From Edaphobacter sp. 12200R-103 (GTDB lineage Bacteria; Acidobacteriota; Terriglobia; Terriglobales; Acidobacteriaceae), in NCBI RefSeq assembly GCF_010093025.1, contig NZ_CP048114.1, forward strand, positions 1,116,001-1,180,000: DNA of 64,000 nt, in the 5' to 3' direction. A program made the position numbers and the translations under genes. Under the pieces are notes generated by a model. That model was not told where the DNA came from. It saw only the letters and a list, made by a program, of their open reading frames with translations, and searched no databases. Every line of letters begins with the position of its first letter. The stretch's first letter is position 1. Shown here piece after piece: positions 35,578-44,701 of this stretch.

Positions 35578-36276
35578 TCATGACACGCTCCCAGACTGTG
35601 CCACTCTATCCTCGCGAGCGGATATTCCATGCAGTAACACATCGATGACCTGGCGGGCGGTTGCCCTGGCATCGTACGTACGCCCGGTAAAGACTGCGGA
35701 ACTCAAGAGCTCATCGATTGCTCCGAACATGCAATGCGCCACAACGCCATCGGAGATGTCCTGCCGGAAGATCTTCTGCTCCTGCCCTTGACGAATCACC
35801 TCGCGCACCATCTGGATATACCGCACGAGATGATGATGGGAGAACCGGGCGAGAAACTGCGCGCTCTGGCGCATCTCCGTCTGCATCAGGATCGTCATGC
35901 TGCGATTGATGCTGTGACTCTCCAGGTGCACCTGGGCAATGTACTCCAGTTGCTCGCGGGGATCAGACAGCATCCGGAATCGCTCCTCCACCCGGTTGAA
36001 AAAAATACCGAAGGTGCTGTCGATCGCCGTGCGCAGAACGTCGTCCTTGCTCTTGAAGTAGAGATAAATGGTTCCGTCCGCCACTCCAGCTCGCTTGGCG
36101 ATGGCGCTGACGGGCGAGTTGAAATACCCCCGCTCGGCGATTATCTCAACCGCAGCGTCGAGAATGCGCTGGTACTTATCGCTGCCGGGTCCGGTTGCAG
36201 TGGTGGTCGCCCTCCCCGCCTCAGCCACGCCAGCCCTCCGTCTCTCTGCCAAACTGTTCAGTGTCGCTCGTCCCAC
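35578..36276 (-). CDS. TetR/AcrR-family regulator, probable fatty acid metabolism repressor
   Basis: A 232-residue repressor. The helix-turn-helix domain (about residues 35-82) reads ILDAAVEIIAERGYFNSPVS then AGVADGTIYLYFKSKDDVLR. The C-terminal ligand domain has the FadR-like pattern around LEYIAQVHLESHSINRSMTI. Thirty or so extra N-terminal residues precede the domain. The longest start is GTG 36276 with a weak GGAA upstream; it could be shorter. Position before the acyl-CoA ligase gene suggests that acyl-CoA relieves repression, as for Bacillus FadR. Confidence 0.88.
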   Translation of the reverse strand: MGRATLNSLAERRRAGVAEAGRATTTATGPGSDKYQRILDAAVEIIAERGYFNSPVSAIAKRAGVADGTIYLYFKSKDDVLRTAIDSTFGIFFNRVEERFRMLSDPREQLEYIAQVHLESHSINRSMTILMQTEMRQSAQFLARFSHHHLVRYIQMVREVIRQGQEQKIFRQDISDGVVAHCMFGAIDELLSSAVFTGRTYDARATARQVIDVLLHGISAREDRVAQSGSVS

Positions 36277-36340
36277 AAGATTCCAGTTCTCGTCACTCTA
36301 AAGAAACTGATTCCGGTTGCCAAGAATCAACTGCGACGCT

Positions 36341-36371
36341 CAAAGAACAACCCCCGGCACTGGCCGGGGGT
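36341..36371 (-). terminator. Rho-independent terminator of gltB
   Basis: A nine-pair GC-rich stem, ACCCCCGGC / GCCGGGGGT, with an ACTG loop spans 36350-36371. On the minus strand it is followed by TTGTTCTTTG. It begins 33 bases after the gltB stop. Confidence 0.85.
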
Positions 36372-36403
36372 GCTGTTGCTGTTATTCCTGAGTGAAGGAT
36401 GTC

Positions 36404-39400
36404 CTAAGCCTGTGGCTTCGGGCTCAGACGAACGAACTTCTTCGAGCGGTCAGCCCACTCAAGCAGCAGCGTCTTTGCAAGGCCGCTGTCAGAGAGAGAG
36501 ATGTGCTCTTCGATGAGCGTCTTCAGGTCATTCTGAGATTCGGCTTCCGCTGAATCAAATGGCTGAGGATCAATAAATTCCGGATGATACTTCATCTCAG
36601 ACATGAAGGAGCCATCCTCATCCAGGACCCAGGCCAGGCCTCCGGTCATGCCTGCACCGAAGTTCATACCGGTCTTGCCGAGTACGACGACCGTTCCTCC
36701 TGTCATGTACTCGCAGCCGTGATCTCCCACACCCTCGACGACCGCCACGGCGCCCGAGTTCCTTACCCCGAAGCGCTCGCCTGCTCGTCCGGCAGCAAAG
36801 AGCTTGCCTGACGTGGCGCCATAGAGTGCAACGTTGCCCAGAATGACGTGCTGTCCGCTGTCCCTGGCGGCGAGGCCGCGAGGACGAATGACGATCTCGC
36901 CACCGGATAGGCCCTTGCCGACAAAATCGTTGGCCTGTCCGTCCAGGACCAGCTTCATTCCGTCGACTGCGAAAGCCCCGAAGGATTGCCCTGCAGTGCC
37001 ATGAAGATCGAAGGTGACATCTGCGTGCAGATCGCCCTGGGAGCGGCGGAGCGAAAGTTCACCGGCAAGGCGCGAGCCGAGCGCGCGGTCGGAGTTTGCG
37101 ATCTGCGACTCGATCACATAAGGCTTGCCGGCGTCCACAGCCTCGAGAGCGGGTGCTGTCCACTTCTCATCGATCGGCGGTTGCGGCAGAGGCTGATCGT
37201 TCCTGCCGCCCATCCAGCGGCGCGGACCTTCGGCAGCCTGCGCCAACATGGGAGCCAGATCGAGATTGCCATCAAACCTGACCTGCTCCAGCAGGTCTGA
37301 GCGGCCAATGGCTGCCTCGAGAGAGGGCAGACCATAACGGGCGAGCAGATGCCGCAGATCGCCGGAGAGTTCCTCGAAGAAGCGGACGATGTGCTCCGGC
37401 TTGCCGCGGAACTTTGCCCGCAGCTCCGGCTTCTGGGTTGCGATACCGGTCGGACACGTGTTCAGGTGACACTGACGGGCCATGTCGCAGCCCAGGGCTA
37501 CCAGTACTGCCGTTCCAAAGGCGTATTCGTCTGCACCTAGCAGCGCCGCAACCAGGACGTCGCGAGCGGTCGCCAGACCACCGTCGGTGCGGAGGCGAAC
37601 CCGTCCGCGCATACCGTTCTGCATCAGGACCTGTTGTGCCTCAGCCAGTCCGAGCTCCCAGGGGTTCCCGGCATACTTGATGCTCGACAGGGCAGCCGCG
37701 CCGGTTCCGCCGGTGTTTCCGGCAATGACCACGTAATCGGCGTATGCTTTGGCAACGCCAGCGGCGACCGTTCCCACACCACAGCCGGAGACCAGCTTGA
37801 CGCCGACTGCGGCCTTCGGATTTACGCGCTTAAGGTCATAGATCAACTGAGCGAGGTCTTCGATGGAATAGATATCGTGATGCGGCGGCGGCGAAATAAG
37901 CGCGACACCCGGTTGCGCATGACGCAGCCGCGCGATAAGGCCGCTGACCTTGTGCGCGGGAAGCTGACCGCCCTCACCGGGCTTGGCTCCCTGCGCCACC
38001 TTGATTTCGATCTCTTCGGCATGGGCCAGGTACTCAGCAGTGACGCCGAAGCGGCCGGAGGCAATCTGTTTGATCTTGTTGTTCAGCGAGATGTGTACCG
38101 CAGGCGCCGCCAGAGGCTCGGCTACGGCGACGCTGCCCTGAGCATTCACAGCAGCACTGGAACCGCCGGTTCCGGGAAGATTGGAAACTCCCGCAGAGAT
38201 CTCGCGGTATACGGCAGCATCCTCTCCACCCTCGCCTGTGTTCGACCGCGCTCCCAGCATGTTCATTCCCGCCGTGATCGTCTGGTGGGCTTCCGGGCTG
38301 AGAGAGCCGAGCGACATGGCGCTGGCGACAAAATGCTTGACGATGCTCGACGAGGCTTCGACCTCGTTGAGCTGGAGCTCAGGACCAGCCGGACGGATCT
38401 CCAGCAGATCGCGCAGGACCGCGGGGTCGCGCTCTACGACATCCTTGGTGTAGATGGCGAAGGCGGCAGAAGGATCGGTGGGTGGCGGAACATTACGCGC
38501 ACTTCCGACAACGGATTGCAGAGCCTTGACCGTCGGCGGCTGCCAGGCGTGAGGTTCTGCCGTTTCGGCCTTGCGGAACCGAACCCAGCCATAGTCCGGC
38601 AGATCGGCCTGCACAGCTGAACCGTCGGCCGGGTGCCAGGTCTGCCTGATCTGGCGATCCAGTTCGGCGAATCCGATTCCTGAGATAGGAGCCGGCGTAT
38701 TGGGGAAGCACCGCTCCACGACACTGGAGTGAAGCCCGAGAATGTCGAATTGACGGGCGCTGCGGTAGCTGTCGACGACGGAGATTCCCATCTTCGACAT
38801 GACTTTGGCCAGACCGGCATCAAGCGCCTTGAGCATCTTCTTCTCGGCGACATCGGGATCGGTGCCAGCCGGAGCCAGAGCGCGACCAGTCTCCAGGGCA
38901 AGCCACGGACAGACAGCTCCCGCGCCATAGCCGATCAGCACGGCGACATGATGGATGTCGCGGGCGTCTCCGGCCTCGACCGCGATGCCGGTCAGGGTAC
39001 GGAGTCCTGCAGCGACGAGGGCCTGATGGACTGCACCGGTAGCCATAGCCATGGGAACCGGCAGCGTCTGCGTGGTTGCAGCACGATCCGTCAGAAGCAG
39101 CAGACGGGCACCGTTGCGCACCAGGTCAATGGCATGGTTTGAAAGCTGGTCGAGCGCCTGCAGGAGCGTCATGCCGGGAGCAAAGACGCAGGACAGCTCG
39201 GCAAAATTAAGCTCCGAGGAATGCGGATACTCTCCAGAGCGAAGGGCCTGCACCTGGCCGAGCGACAGGAAAGGCGAGGAGAGCGACAGACCCGGCAGTG
39301 GCGAGTTCTTATCCAGCAGATGCGGCCAGGGGCCCAGACGGGTATGCAGCGATACAACGCAGGCTTCACGCAGCGGATCGATGGCAGGATTGGTGACCTG

Positions 39401-40936
39401 CGCGAAGCGCTGGCGGAAATACGCATACACCGGACGAGGCGTGCGGGCCAGAAAGGCCAGCGGCGTGTCGTCGCCCATCGACCAGACGGCATCCTTGCCA
39501 TCGGCTGCCATCGGCTGCAGGATCATCCTGACGTCTTCGCGGGTATAGCCAAAACCCTTCTGGATAGCAGTCAGGGCAGCGGCCTCCGGAGTAGATACAG
39601 CCCTGGGGACGAGCGGAGCATCCTCAAGCAGCCTGGAGTAGCTTGGGTCGGCATCGAAGAGCGACAGGAGTTCCTCGTCTTCGTAGACCCTCTTCTTCTC
39701 GAGATCGACAACGAGCATCTGGCCGGGCCCCAGACGTCCGCTGTGCACCACTTCGTTGGGGTCAAGGTCTACCAGGCCGATCTCAGAACCAGCAACGACC
39801 AGACCGCCCTGGGTAATGGCAAAGCGACACGGACGCAGACCATTGCGGTCGAGGATCGCTCCAACCAGTCGTCCATTCGAGAACGCGATGGCTGCTGGGC
39901 CATCCCAAGGCTCGGTGCAGTCGGAGTTATAGCGAAGGAACGACGAGTTGCGTCCGGAAGCTGCCGCGGGCGGCATCACCATGCGCATGGCCTCGGCCAG
40001 CGTGCGGCCGTTCTGCGAGATCAGTTCAACGGCCTCGTCGAGACTGGTGGAATCTGTTCCGCCCTGCGTCAGGACAGGCTTGCACTCCACCGGAAGGGTT
40101 GAATCACGGGCAGCCATGCGGGCACGATTGCCCCAGACCGTGTTGATCTCTCCGTTATGACCGATAGTGCGGCCGGGCTGCGCGCGATGCCAGGTGGGAA
40201 GGGTGTTGGTAGCGTAACGCTGATGGAAGATGGCAAACGGTGTGACGAACTGGGGAGATGCAAGGTCGGGGTAGAACGAGGCCAGGTCGTGGCCCGTACA
40301 CATTGCCTTATAGACGATGGTCTGGGTGGAGAGCGAACAGATATATCCATCGACATCGCCGTTCTCGTGCGAACGCTCGAACTGCTTTCTGGCGAGGTAA
40401 AGGCGGCGCTCCATCGTCGACGGATCGCCCTGATCGCCATCTGCAACGAATATCTGGCGGATCTTTGGCATGGTCGAGAGCGCCATCTCGCCCAGGTATT
40501 CGGTACGAACTGGAACATCGCGCCAACACAAGACCTTAAAGTCGTGCGATAGCAGAGCACGTTCAATAAGGGCCTCTGCTCGGGTCTCTTCCTTCGGGAT
40601 GAAGACCATGCCAACACCGAGAAGAGCGTCGGAGGCGAGGGAAAGTCCTTCGGTCTGAATCAGGAAGTCCCTCGGAATCGCGGAAAGCACGCCTACACCG
40701 TCGCTGCTCTTTCCATCGGCGGCGGTAGCGCCGCGATGCGCCAGACGCGCCAGCGCCGTAAGCGCCTGCGTCAGAATTCCATGGGACGCCGCGGCATCCA
40801 CTGAGGCGACAAAGCCGACTCCGCAGGAGTCGTGGTCAAAACGTTCATCAATCAGAGACGGCGCCTGAGACGACCGTGACCTTTCCGATGATGGCCCAGG
40901 CGTAGAGGCGGAGACGAGGGGGCGAAACCTTTCCAT
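36404..40936 (-). CDS. gltB: glutamate synthase, large subunit
   Basis: A 1510-residue enzyme making two glutamates from glutamine and 2-oxoglutarate. The N-terminal class II amidotransferase domain has its nucleophile in DHDSCGVGF (about residue 38), so about 37 residues would be removed as a propeptide. The central and FMN-binding synthase domains follow, with the 3Fe-4S cluster motif CDMARQCHLNTCPTG near residue 1150. A C-terminal beta-helix domain is rich in Gly (GNVALYGATSGKLFAAGRAG). The small subunit gltD is not adjacent. ATG 40936 has no Shine-Dalgarno sequence but TATAGT five bases upstream. It is divergent from argR, sharing a gap with ArgR-box-like sites. Confidence 0.97.
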   Translation of the reverse strand: MERFRPLVSASTPGPSSERSRSSQAPSLIDERFDHDSCGVGFVASVDAAASHGILTQALTALARLAHRGATAADGKSSDGVGVLSAIPRDFLIQTEGLSLASDALLGVGMVFIPKEETRAEALIERALLSHDFKVLCWRDVPVRTEYLGEMALSTMPKIRQIFVADGDQGDPSTMERRLYLARKQFERSHENGDVDGYICSLSTQTIVYKAMCTGHDLASFYPDLASPQFVTPFAIFHQRYATNTLPTWHRAQPGRTIGHNGEINTVWGNRARMAARDSTLPVECKPVLTQGGTDSTSLDEAVELISQNGRTLAEAMRMVMPPAAASGRNSSFLRYNSDCTEPWDGPAAIAFSNGRLVGAILDRNGLRPCRFAITQGGLVVAGSEIGLVDLDPNEVVHSGRLGPGQMLVVDLEKKRVYEDEELLSLFDADPSYSRLLEDAPLVPRAVSTPEAAALTAIQKGFGYTREDVRMILQPMAADGKDAVWSMGDDTPLAFLARTPRPVYAYFRQRFAQVTNPAIDPLREACVVSLHTRLGPWPHLLDKNSPLPGLSLSSPFLSLGQVQALRSGEYPHSSELNFAELSCVFAPGMTLLQALDQLSNHAIDLVRNGARLLLLTDRAATTQTLPVPMAMATGAVHQALVAAGLRTLTGIAVEAGDARDIHHVAVLIGYGAGAVCPWLALETGRALAPAGTDPDVAEKKMLKALDAGLAKVMSKMGISVVDSYRSARQFDILGLHSSVVERCFPNTPAPISGIGFAELDRQIRQTWHPADGSAVQADLPDYGWVRFRKAETAEPHAWQPPTVKALQSVVGSARNVPPPTDPSAAFAIYTKDVVERDPAVLRDLLEIRPAGPELQLNEVEASSSIVKHFVASAMSLGSLSPEAHQTITAGMNMLGARSNTGEGGEDAAVYREISAGVSNLPGTGGSSAAVNAQGSVAVAEPLAAPAVHISLNNKIKQIASGRFGVTAEYLAHAEEIEIKVAQGAKPGEGGQLPAHKVSGLIARLRHAQPGVALISPPPHHDIYSIEDLAQLIYDLKRVNPKAAVGVKLVSGCGVGTVAAGVAKAYADYVVIAGNTGGTGAAALSSIKYAGNPWELGLAEAQQVLMQNGMRGRVRLRTDGGLATARDVLVAALLGADEYAFGTAVLVALGCDMARQCHLNTCPTGIATQKPELRAKFRGKPEHIVRFFEELSGDLRHLLARYGLPSLEAAIGRSDLLEQVRFDGNLDLAPMLAQAAEGPRRWMGGRNDQPLPQPPIDEKWTAPALEAVDAGKPYVIESQIANSDRALGSRLAGELSLRRSQGDLHADVTFDLHGTAGQSFGAFAVDGMKLVLDGQANDFVGKGLSGGEIVIRPRGLAARDSGQHVILGNVALYGATSGKLFAAGRAGERFGVRNSGAVAVVEGVGDHGCEYMTGGTVVVLGKTGMNFGAGMTGGLAWVLDEDGSFMSEMKYHPEFIDPQPFDSAEAESQNDLKTLIEEHISLSDSGLAKTLLLEWADRSKKFVRLSPKPQA

Positions 40937-40941
40937 AATTC

Positions 40942-40947
40942 ACTATA
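40942..40947 (-). promoter_or_regulatory. candidate -10 element of gltB (leaderless geometry)
   Basis: On the minus strand TATAGT ends five bases before the gltB ATG, with GAATT between and no Shine-Dalgarno sequence. No clear -35 was found. Confidence 0.4.
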
Positions 40948-41000
40948 CGTCCGATGAAGGGCAATTTCACCGGATAACCTTTCCGTCAAGGTGGGGCCGA

Positions 41001-41016
41001 TGTTCCTCGTGGAACA
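41001..41016. other. parS-like 16-bp palindrome
   Basis: TGTTCCTCGTGGAACA has the palindromic arms TGTTCC/GGAACA. It differs by one central base from TGTTCCACGTGGAACA, a form of the ParB-binding parS site used by many bacteria. It lies between gltB and argR, next to the ArgR-box pair. It could equally be a regulator site or a chance palindrome. Confidence 0.35.
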
Positions 41017-41020
41017 TCGT

Positions 41021-41054
41021 TGTATAAATATACACTGGAATGTATATTTATACA
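41021..41054. promoter_or_regulatory. double ArgR-box-like operator
   Basis: TGTATAAATATACA (41021-41034) and TGTATATTTATACA (41041-41054) are exact reverse complements of each other, separated by CTGGAA. Each is itself nearly palindromic and AT-rich, like ARG boxes bound by ArgR hexamers in pairs. It stands upstream of argR and the arginine operon and also faces gltB, so autoregulation and arginine repression are likely. Confidence 0.75.
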
Positions 41055-41108
41055 TAGCCAAGACTTTCTCTTTACACAAGTCCGGGCAGAAACGGCTCTG
41101 AAACGACG

Positions 41109-41549
41109 ATGAAACAACAACGTCATACCGTAATTCGCGAGTTGCTGGCTAAGGGACCTATCGCCAGCCAGGACGAGCTACGGAGAAAACTTGCAGGGCG
41201 TAACTTCCATGTTACACAAGCAACGCTCTCTCGTGATATCCACGAGCTGAGATTGTCGAAGGGACCAGAGGGCTATTCGCTGGCAAATAACGGCGATCAC
41301 GAGGAGGACTCTCTCCCCGGAATTCGCGAGGTACTTCAAAGCTTTGGACTTGAGGCCAGGCAGGCAGCAAACTTACTTGTAGTGATCACAACAACTGGCG
41401 GAGCCCAACCCATCGCTGCCGGAATGGACTATGAAGACTGGCCAGAGGTCGTCGGAACCATCGCCGGGGACGATACCGTATTGATTATCTGTCCGGACAT
41501 GGAAAGGGCTACCCAACTCAGGAAGCGGATTGAGGATTACATTGGCTAA
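41109..41549 (+). CDS. argR: arginine repressor
   Basis: A 146-residue arginine-sensing regulator. The winged helix at the N-terminus contains LRRKLAGRNFHVTQATLSRD (about residues 25-44) with the ArgR TQATLSRDI recognition helix. The C-terminal hexamerisation and arginine-binding domain contains PIAAGMDYEDWPEVVGTIAG then DDTVLIICPD. It is the first gene of the arginine operon and overlaps argC by eight bases. The paired inverted repeats upstream are its likely own operator. Confidence 0.95.
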   Translation: MKQQRHTVIRELLAKGPIASQDELRRKLAGRNFHVTQATLSRDIHELRLSKGPEGYSLANNGDHEEDSLPGIREVLQSFGLEARQAANLLVVITTTGGAQPIAAGMDYEDWPEVVGTIAGDDTVLIICPDMERATQLRKRIEDYIG

Positions 41550-42675
41550 TCTTGACACCATCGAAAAGACTGCAGCGACCGACACCGCGACAACATTCCA
41601 GAACGCCACCCTGTCGCGGCCTCCGAAGATTGCCATCGCTGGCGTAAGCGGATATGCAGGCGGCGAGCTTGCGCGCCTGTTGCTGCGCCATCCCGGCATG
41701 GAGGGTACGGCACCGATGTTTCTGGGCCGAGCCGGTGAATCCGGCGACGCAGTGAATACCCTGGAATCGCTCCACCCCAATCTCGTGGGCATCGGGACGG
41801 ACGCGATTCACCCTATCCAGCCTTTCCATTGGGATCGCCTTGCAGATGCAGGGACTGAGATTCTCTTCCTTGCCCTGCCCCATGAGCAATCGCGGGAGTG
41901 GGCGCCGGAAGCAATTGCGCGCGGCATGCGGGTGATCGACCTCAGTGGAGCGTGGCGACTGCAGGATGAGCAGAATCGCGCAGTCTATAAGCTGCACGAT
42001 GCCGACCCGGAGGCTGCGGCCAGGCTGCAGGAAGAGGCCGTATATGGCAATCCTGAGCTTTATCGCGATGCCATCCGTGCGGCGCGGCTGGTGGCCAATC
42101 CGGGATGCTACTCGACTTCTGCCATTCTCGCGCTGGCCCCACTGGTGAGGGCAGGCGTGGTCGATCTGGAGACGGGCATCATATGCGATGCGAAGTCGGG
42201 CGTCAGCGGAGCCGGAAAAGCGCCGACCGCGAAGACGCACTTTATGTATGCCGCAGATAATCTTTCGGCATATTCGGTCTTCGGCCATCGCCATACGGGT
42301 GAGTTGCTGGAGCAACTCTGTCTCAACCCGGAGCAGATTCAGTTCACTCCGCATCTTTTGCCTATTCCGCGGGGAATTCTTGCGACCATTTATCTGCGGC
42401 TGAAATCGCCCGCGAAGACGGAAGAGATCGAGAGCCTCTTTCGCGAGTTTTACAAAGGCAGTCCGCTGGTGCGTCTGCACGCAACACCACAGCTGCCGCA
42501 GATTCAGCACGTGGTTTCCACGAACTTCTGCGATCTGGGATTTGCGCTGGGGCCCGACGGGAAGCGTCTGATCGTTGTCTCCTGCCTGGACAATCTGCTG
42601 AAGGGCGCCGCCGGACAAGCGGTCCAGAACATGAACCTGATGTGCGGGTGGAAAGAAGAGGAGGGCTTACTGTGA
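41542..42675 (+). CDS. argC: N-acetyl-gamma-glutamyl-phosphate reductase
   Basis: A 377-residue NADPH-dependent enzyme, third step of arginine synthesis. The nucleotide-binding KIAIAGVSGYAGGELARLLL is near residue 30. The catalytic Cys lies in ANPGCYSTSAILALAPL, and HLLPIPRGILATIY holds a family His. The start is TTG 41542, with a GAGG six bases upstream inside the argR end; the longer frame begins at TTG 41530. About 25 residues precede the usual N-terminus, so a later start is possible. It is coupled to argR upstream and argB downstream. Confidence 0.96.
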   Translation: MANLDTIEKTAATDTATTFQNATLSRPPKIAIAGVSGYAGGELARLLLRHPGMEGTAPMFLGRAGESGDAVNTLESLHPNLVGIGTDAIHPIQPFHWDRLADAGTEILFLALPHEQSREWAPEAIARGMRVIDLSGAWRLQDEQNRAVYKLHDADPEAAARLQEEAVYGNPELYRDAIRAARLVANPGCYSTSAILALAPLVRAGVVDLETGIICDAKSGVSGAGKAPTAKTHFMYAADNLSAYSVFGHRHTGELLEQLCLNPEQIQFTPHLLPIPRGILATIYLRLKSPAKTEEIESLFREFYKGSPLVRLHATPQLPQIQHVVSTNFCDLGFALGPDGKRLIVVSCLDNLLKGAAGQAVQNMNLMCGWKEEEGLL

Positions 42676-43454
42676 GATTCGTCGTTAAGCTCGGTGGCGC
42701 GGGTCTCGAGAACCCGAAATTGCTGCACGCGGCGGGGAAAGCGATTGCCGAGCTGGTGGCCGATGGCAACCAGGTGGCGGTCGTGCATGGCGGCGGCGTG
42801 CAACTGACGCGCACGCTGGAGCAATTGGGAAAGAAGAGTCAATTTATCTCCGGCCTTCGTGTCACCGATGCGGAGACCAGGGATGCGGCGCTGATGGTGC
42901 TCGCCGGCCGGGTCAATAAATCGCTGGTCGCTTCCCTTGCCTCTCACGGCCAGGCTGCCGTAGGTCTCTCGGGTGGAGATGGACATGTTTTTCGCGCGCG
43001 CAAGAAGAAGACAGACCCCGACCTCGGCTTCGTCGGCGAGATTGCCTCGGCAGACGCACGCTGGCTGGAGGCCATTTGGACGATGGGCGCAGTTCCGGTG
43101 ATCTCTTCGATCGCGCTCGGTTTCGATGGGGAGTACTACAATATCAATGCGGATGAGATGGCAGCAGCCTGCGCCATCTGCACGAAGGCTGACGCACTGG
43201 TCTTCCTGACCGATGTGCCGGGCGTAAAGGGGGCCGATGGCAGCGTGATGCGCTGGCTGACGCTGGGTGAGATTCCTGCTCTTCAGAAGCAGCAGGTCAT
43301 TTTCGGGGGCATGTTGCCCAAACTGAACGCCTGCAAACAGGCGCTGTTGAATGGCGTTAAGCGGGTACGCATTCTGCCTGCGGAGGCGGCGGCATCGCTG
43401 CCCGATCTCTGCTCAACTCGAGTCAACGACGGAACGGAGGTCATGGTCGCATGA
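42672..43454 (+). CDS. argB: acetylglutamate kinase
   Basis: A 260-residue amino acid kinase-fold enzyme, second step of arginine synthesis. It opens MRFVVKLGGAGLENPKLL and has the substrate loop VVHGGGVQLTRTLEQLGKKS, NINADEMAAACAICTKADAL, and FGGMLPKLNACKQAL with the phosphate-binding Lys. The start is GTG 42672, overlapping the argC stop in the sequence CTGTGA, with GAGGAGG about eight bases upstream. The longer frame to 42642 would sit inside argC. It lacks the N-terminal helix of arginine-inhibited hexameric kinases, suggesting a dimeric form. Confidence 0.95.
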   Translation: MRFVVKLGGAGLENPKLLHAAGKAIAELVADGNQVAVVHGGGVQLTRTLEQLGKKSQFISGLRVTDAETRDAALMVLAGRVNKSLVASLASHGQAAVGLSGGDGHVFRARKKKTDPDLGFVGEIASADARWLEAIWTMGAVPVISSIALGFDGEYYNINADEMAAACAICTKADALVFLTDVPGVKGADGSVMRWLTLGEIPALQKQQVIFGGMLPKLNACKQALLNGVKRVRILPAEAAASLPDLCSTRVNDGTEVMVA

Positions 43455-44701
43455 GCCTTGCATCAATTCAGGCTGCGGAGAGCAAGCTGCTGTTGAACAC
43501 CTATGAGCGCAACCCCTATCTGTTCGTCTCAGGGAACGGAGTTTACCTGGAAGACGAGAACGGCGCCCAGTTTCTCGATCTGCTGAGCGGAATCGGCGTC
43601 TGCGCTCTCGGGTACGGCCATCCTGCGATCAACAAGGCAATTGCCGAGCAGAGTGCTCGCCTGCTGCACACCTCGAACCTGTTCTTCCACCAGGGCACGG
43701 CAGAGCTAGCTCTGCGCCTGACCGAGATGAGCGGTATGGACCGCGTCTTCTTCTGCAACAGCGGAACCGAGGCGTGGGAGGCCGCGCTGAAGCTGGCGCG
43801 CGCCTATGCGACCAAGGCTCGTGAAAACGGTAAAAAACTGGGCACGAAGTTTCTCGCGCTCGAACACAGCTTTCATGGCCGCACGATGGGCTCGGTAGCG
43901 ACTACTCATAAAGATAAGTACCGCCTTCCGTTTGCTCCGGTGATGCCGGACGTCGAGTTCGTGCGATTTAACGACGTCGCCGATCTGAGGGCAAAGTTCT
44001 CTGATGAGGTCTGCGGGATCTGCCTGGAAGTCCTGCAGGGCGAGGGCGGAATCAATCCGGTCTCAAAGGAGTTCTTTGCCGCTGCGCGAGAGCTTTGCGA
44101 CTCAACCGGAGCACTGCTTATCGCCGACGAGATTCAGAGCGGAGTTGGTCGAACCGGAAAGTGGTTCGCCTATCAGCACTATGGCATTCAGCCGGATGTG
44201 ACCACGCTGGCCAAGCCGATTGCGGGAGGAGTCCCCATGGGCGCAATGCTGTGCGTCGAAAAGGCCGCTTCCGCCATTACGCCGGGGATGCATGGAACCA
44301 CCTTCGGCGGCGGACCGCTGGCCTGCGCGGTTGCGACGGCCGTGATCGACACGATGCAGCGCGAGAACCTGCTGGCCCATATCGACGAGGTCGGCGGATT
44401 CTTCAAATCGCAACTCGAGGAGCTGAAGGCGAAGCACGACTGCGTAACGGATGTGCGCGGCCTGGGTCTGATGCTCGGTATCGAGCTGAATTCGGCAGAA
44501 CTTGCGAAACGTGTGGCCGCGCAGATGATGGAGCGGCACATCATTATCAACCGGACGAGCGAAACCGTGCTCCGCTTTCTACCTCCCTACATTCTCGAGA
44601 AAAAACATGTCGAGCTGGCCATCGACGCACTCGACGAGATTCTGAAAGCGAACACGGAACTTGCCGGCGCTGTGCCGGCTGGAGAAAAGGTACATGGGTA
44701 G
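43451..44701 (+). CDS. argD: acetylornithine aminotransferase
   Basis: A 416-residue pyridoxal-phosphate enzyme, class III aminotransferase. Features include the N-terminal LLSGIGVCALGYGHPAINKA, the cofactor phosphate site FFCNSGTEAWEAALKLARAY, the cofactor Asp in LLIADEIQSGVGRTGKWFAY, and the Schiff-base Lys in TTLAKPIAGGVPMGAMLC. Its ATG overlaps the argB stop (ATGA), so translation is coupled. In many bacteria the same enzyme also serves lysine synthesis. Confidence 0.96.
   Translation: MSLASIQAAESKLLLNTYERNPYLFVSGNGVYLEDENGAQFLDLLSGIGVCALGYGHPAINKAIAEQSARLLHTSNLFFHQGTAELALRLTEMSGMDRVFFCNSGTEAWEAALKLARAYATKARENGKKLGTKFLALEHSFHGRTMGSVATTHKDKYRLPFAPVMPDVEFVRFNDVADLRAKFSDEVCGICLEVLQGEGGINPVSKEFFAAARELCDSTGALLIADEIQSGVGRTGKWFAYQHYGIQPDVTTLAKPIAGGVPMGAMLCVEKAASAITPGMHGTTFGGGPLACAVATAVIDTMQRENLLAHIDEVGGFFKSQLEELKAKHDCVTDVRGLGLMLGIELNSAELAKRVAAQMMERHIIINRTSETVLRFLPPYILEKKHVELAIDALDEILKANTELAGAVPAGEKVHG

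Noticed and set aside
41518..42618. 366-residue minus-strand frame
   Set aside because: It is antisense to argC, which has intact catalytic motifs.
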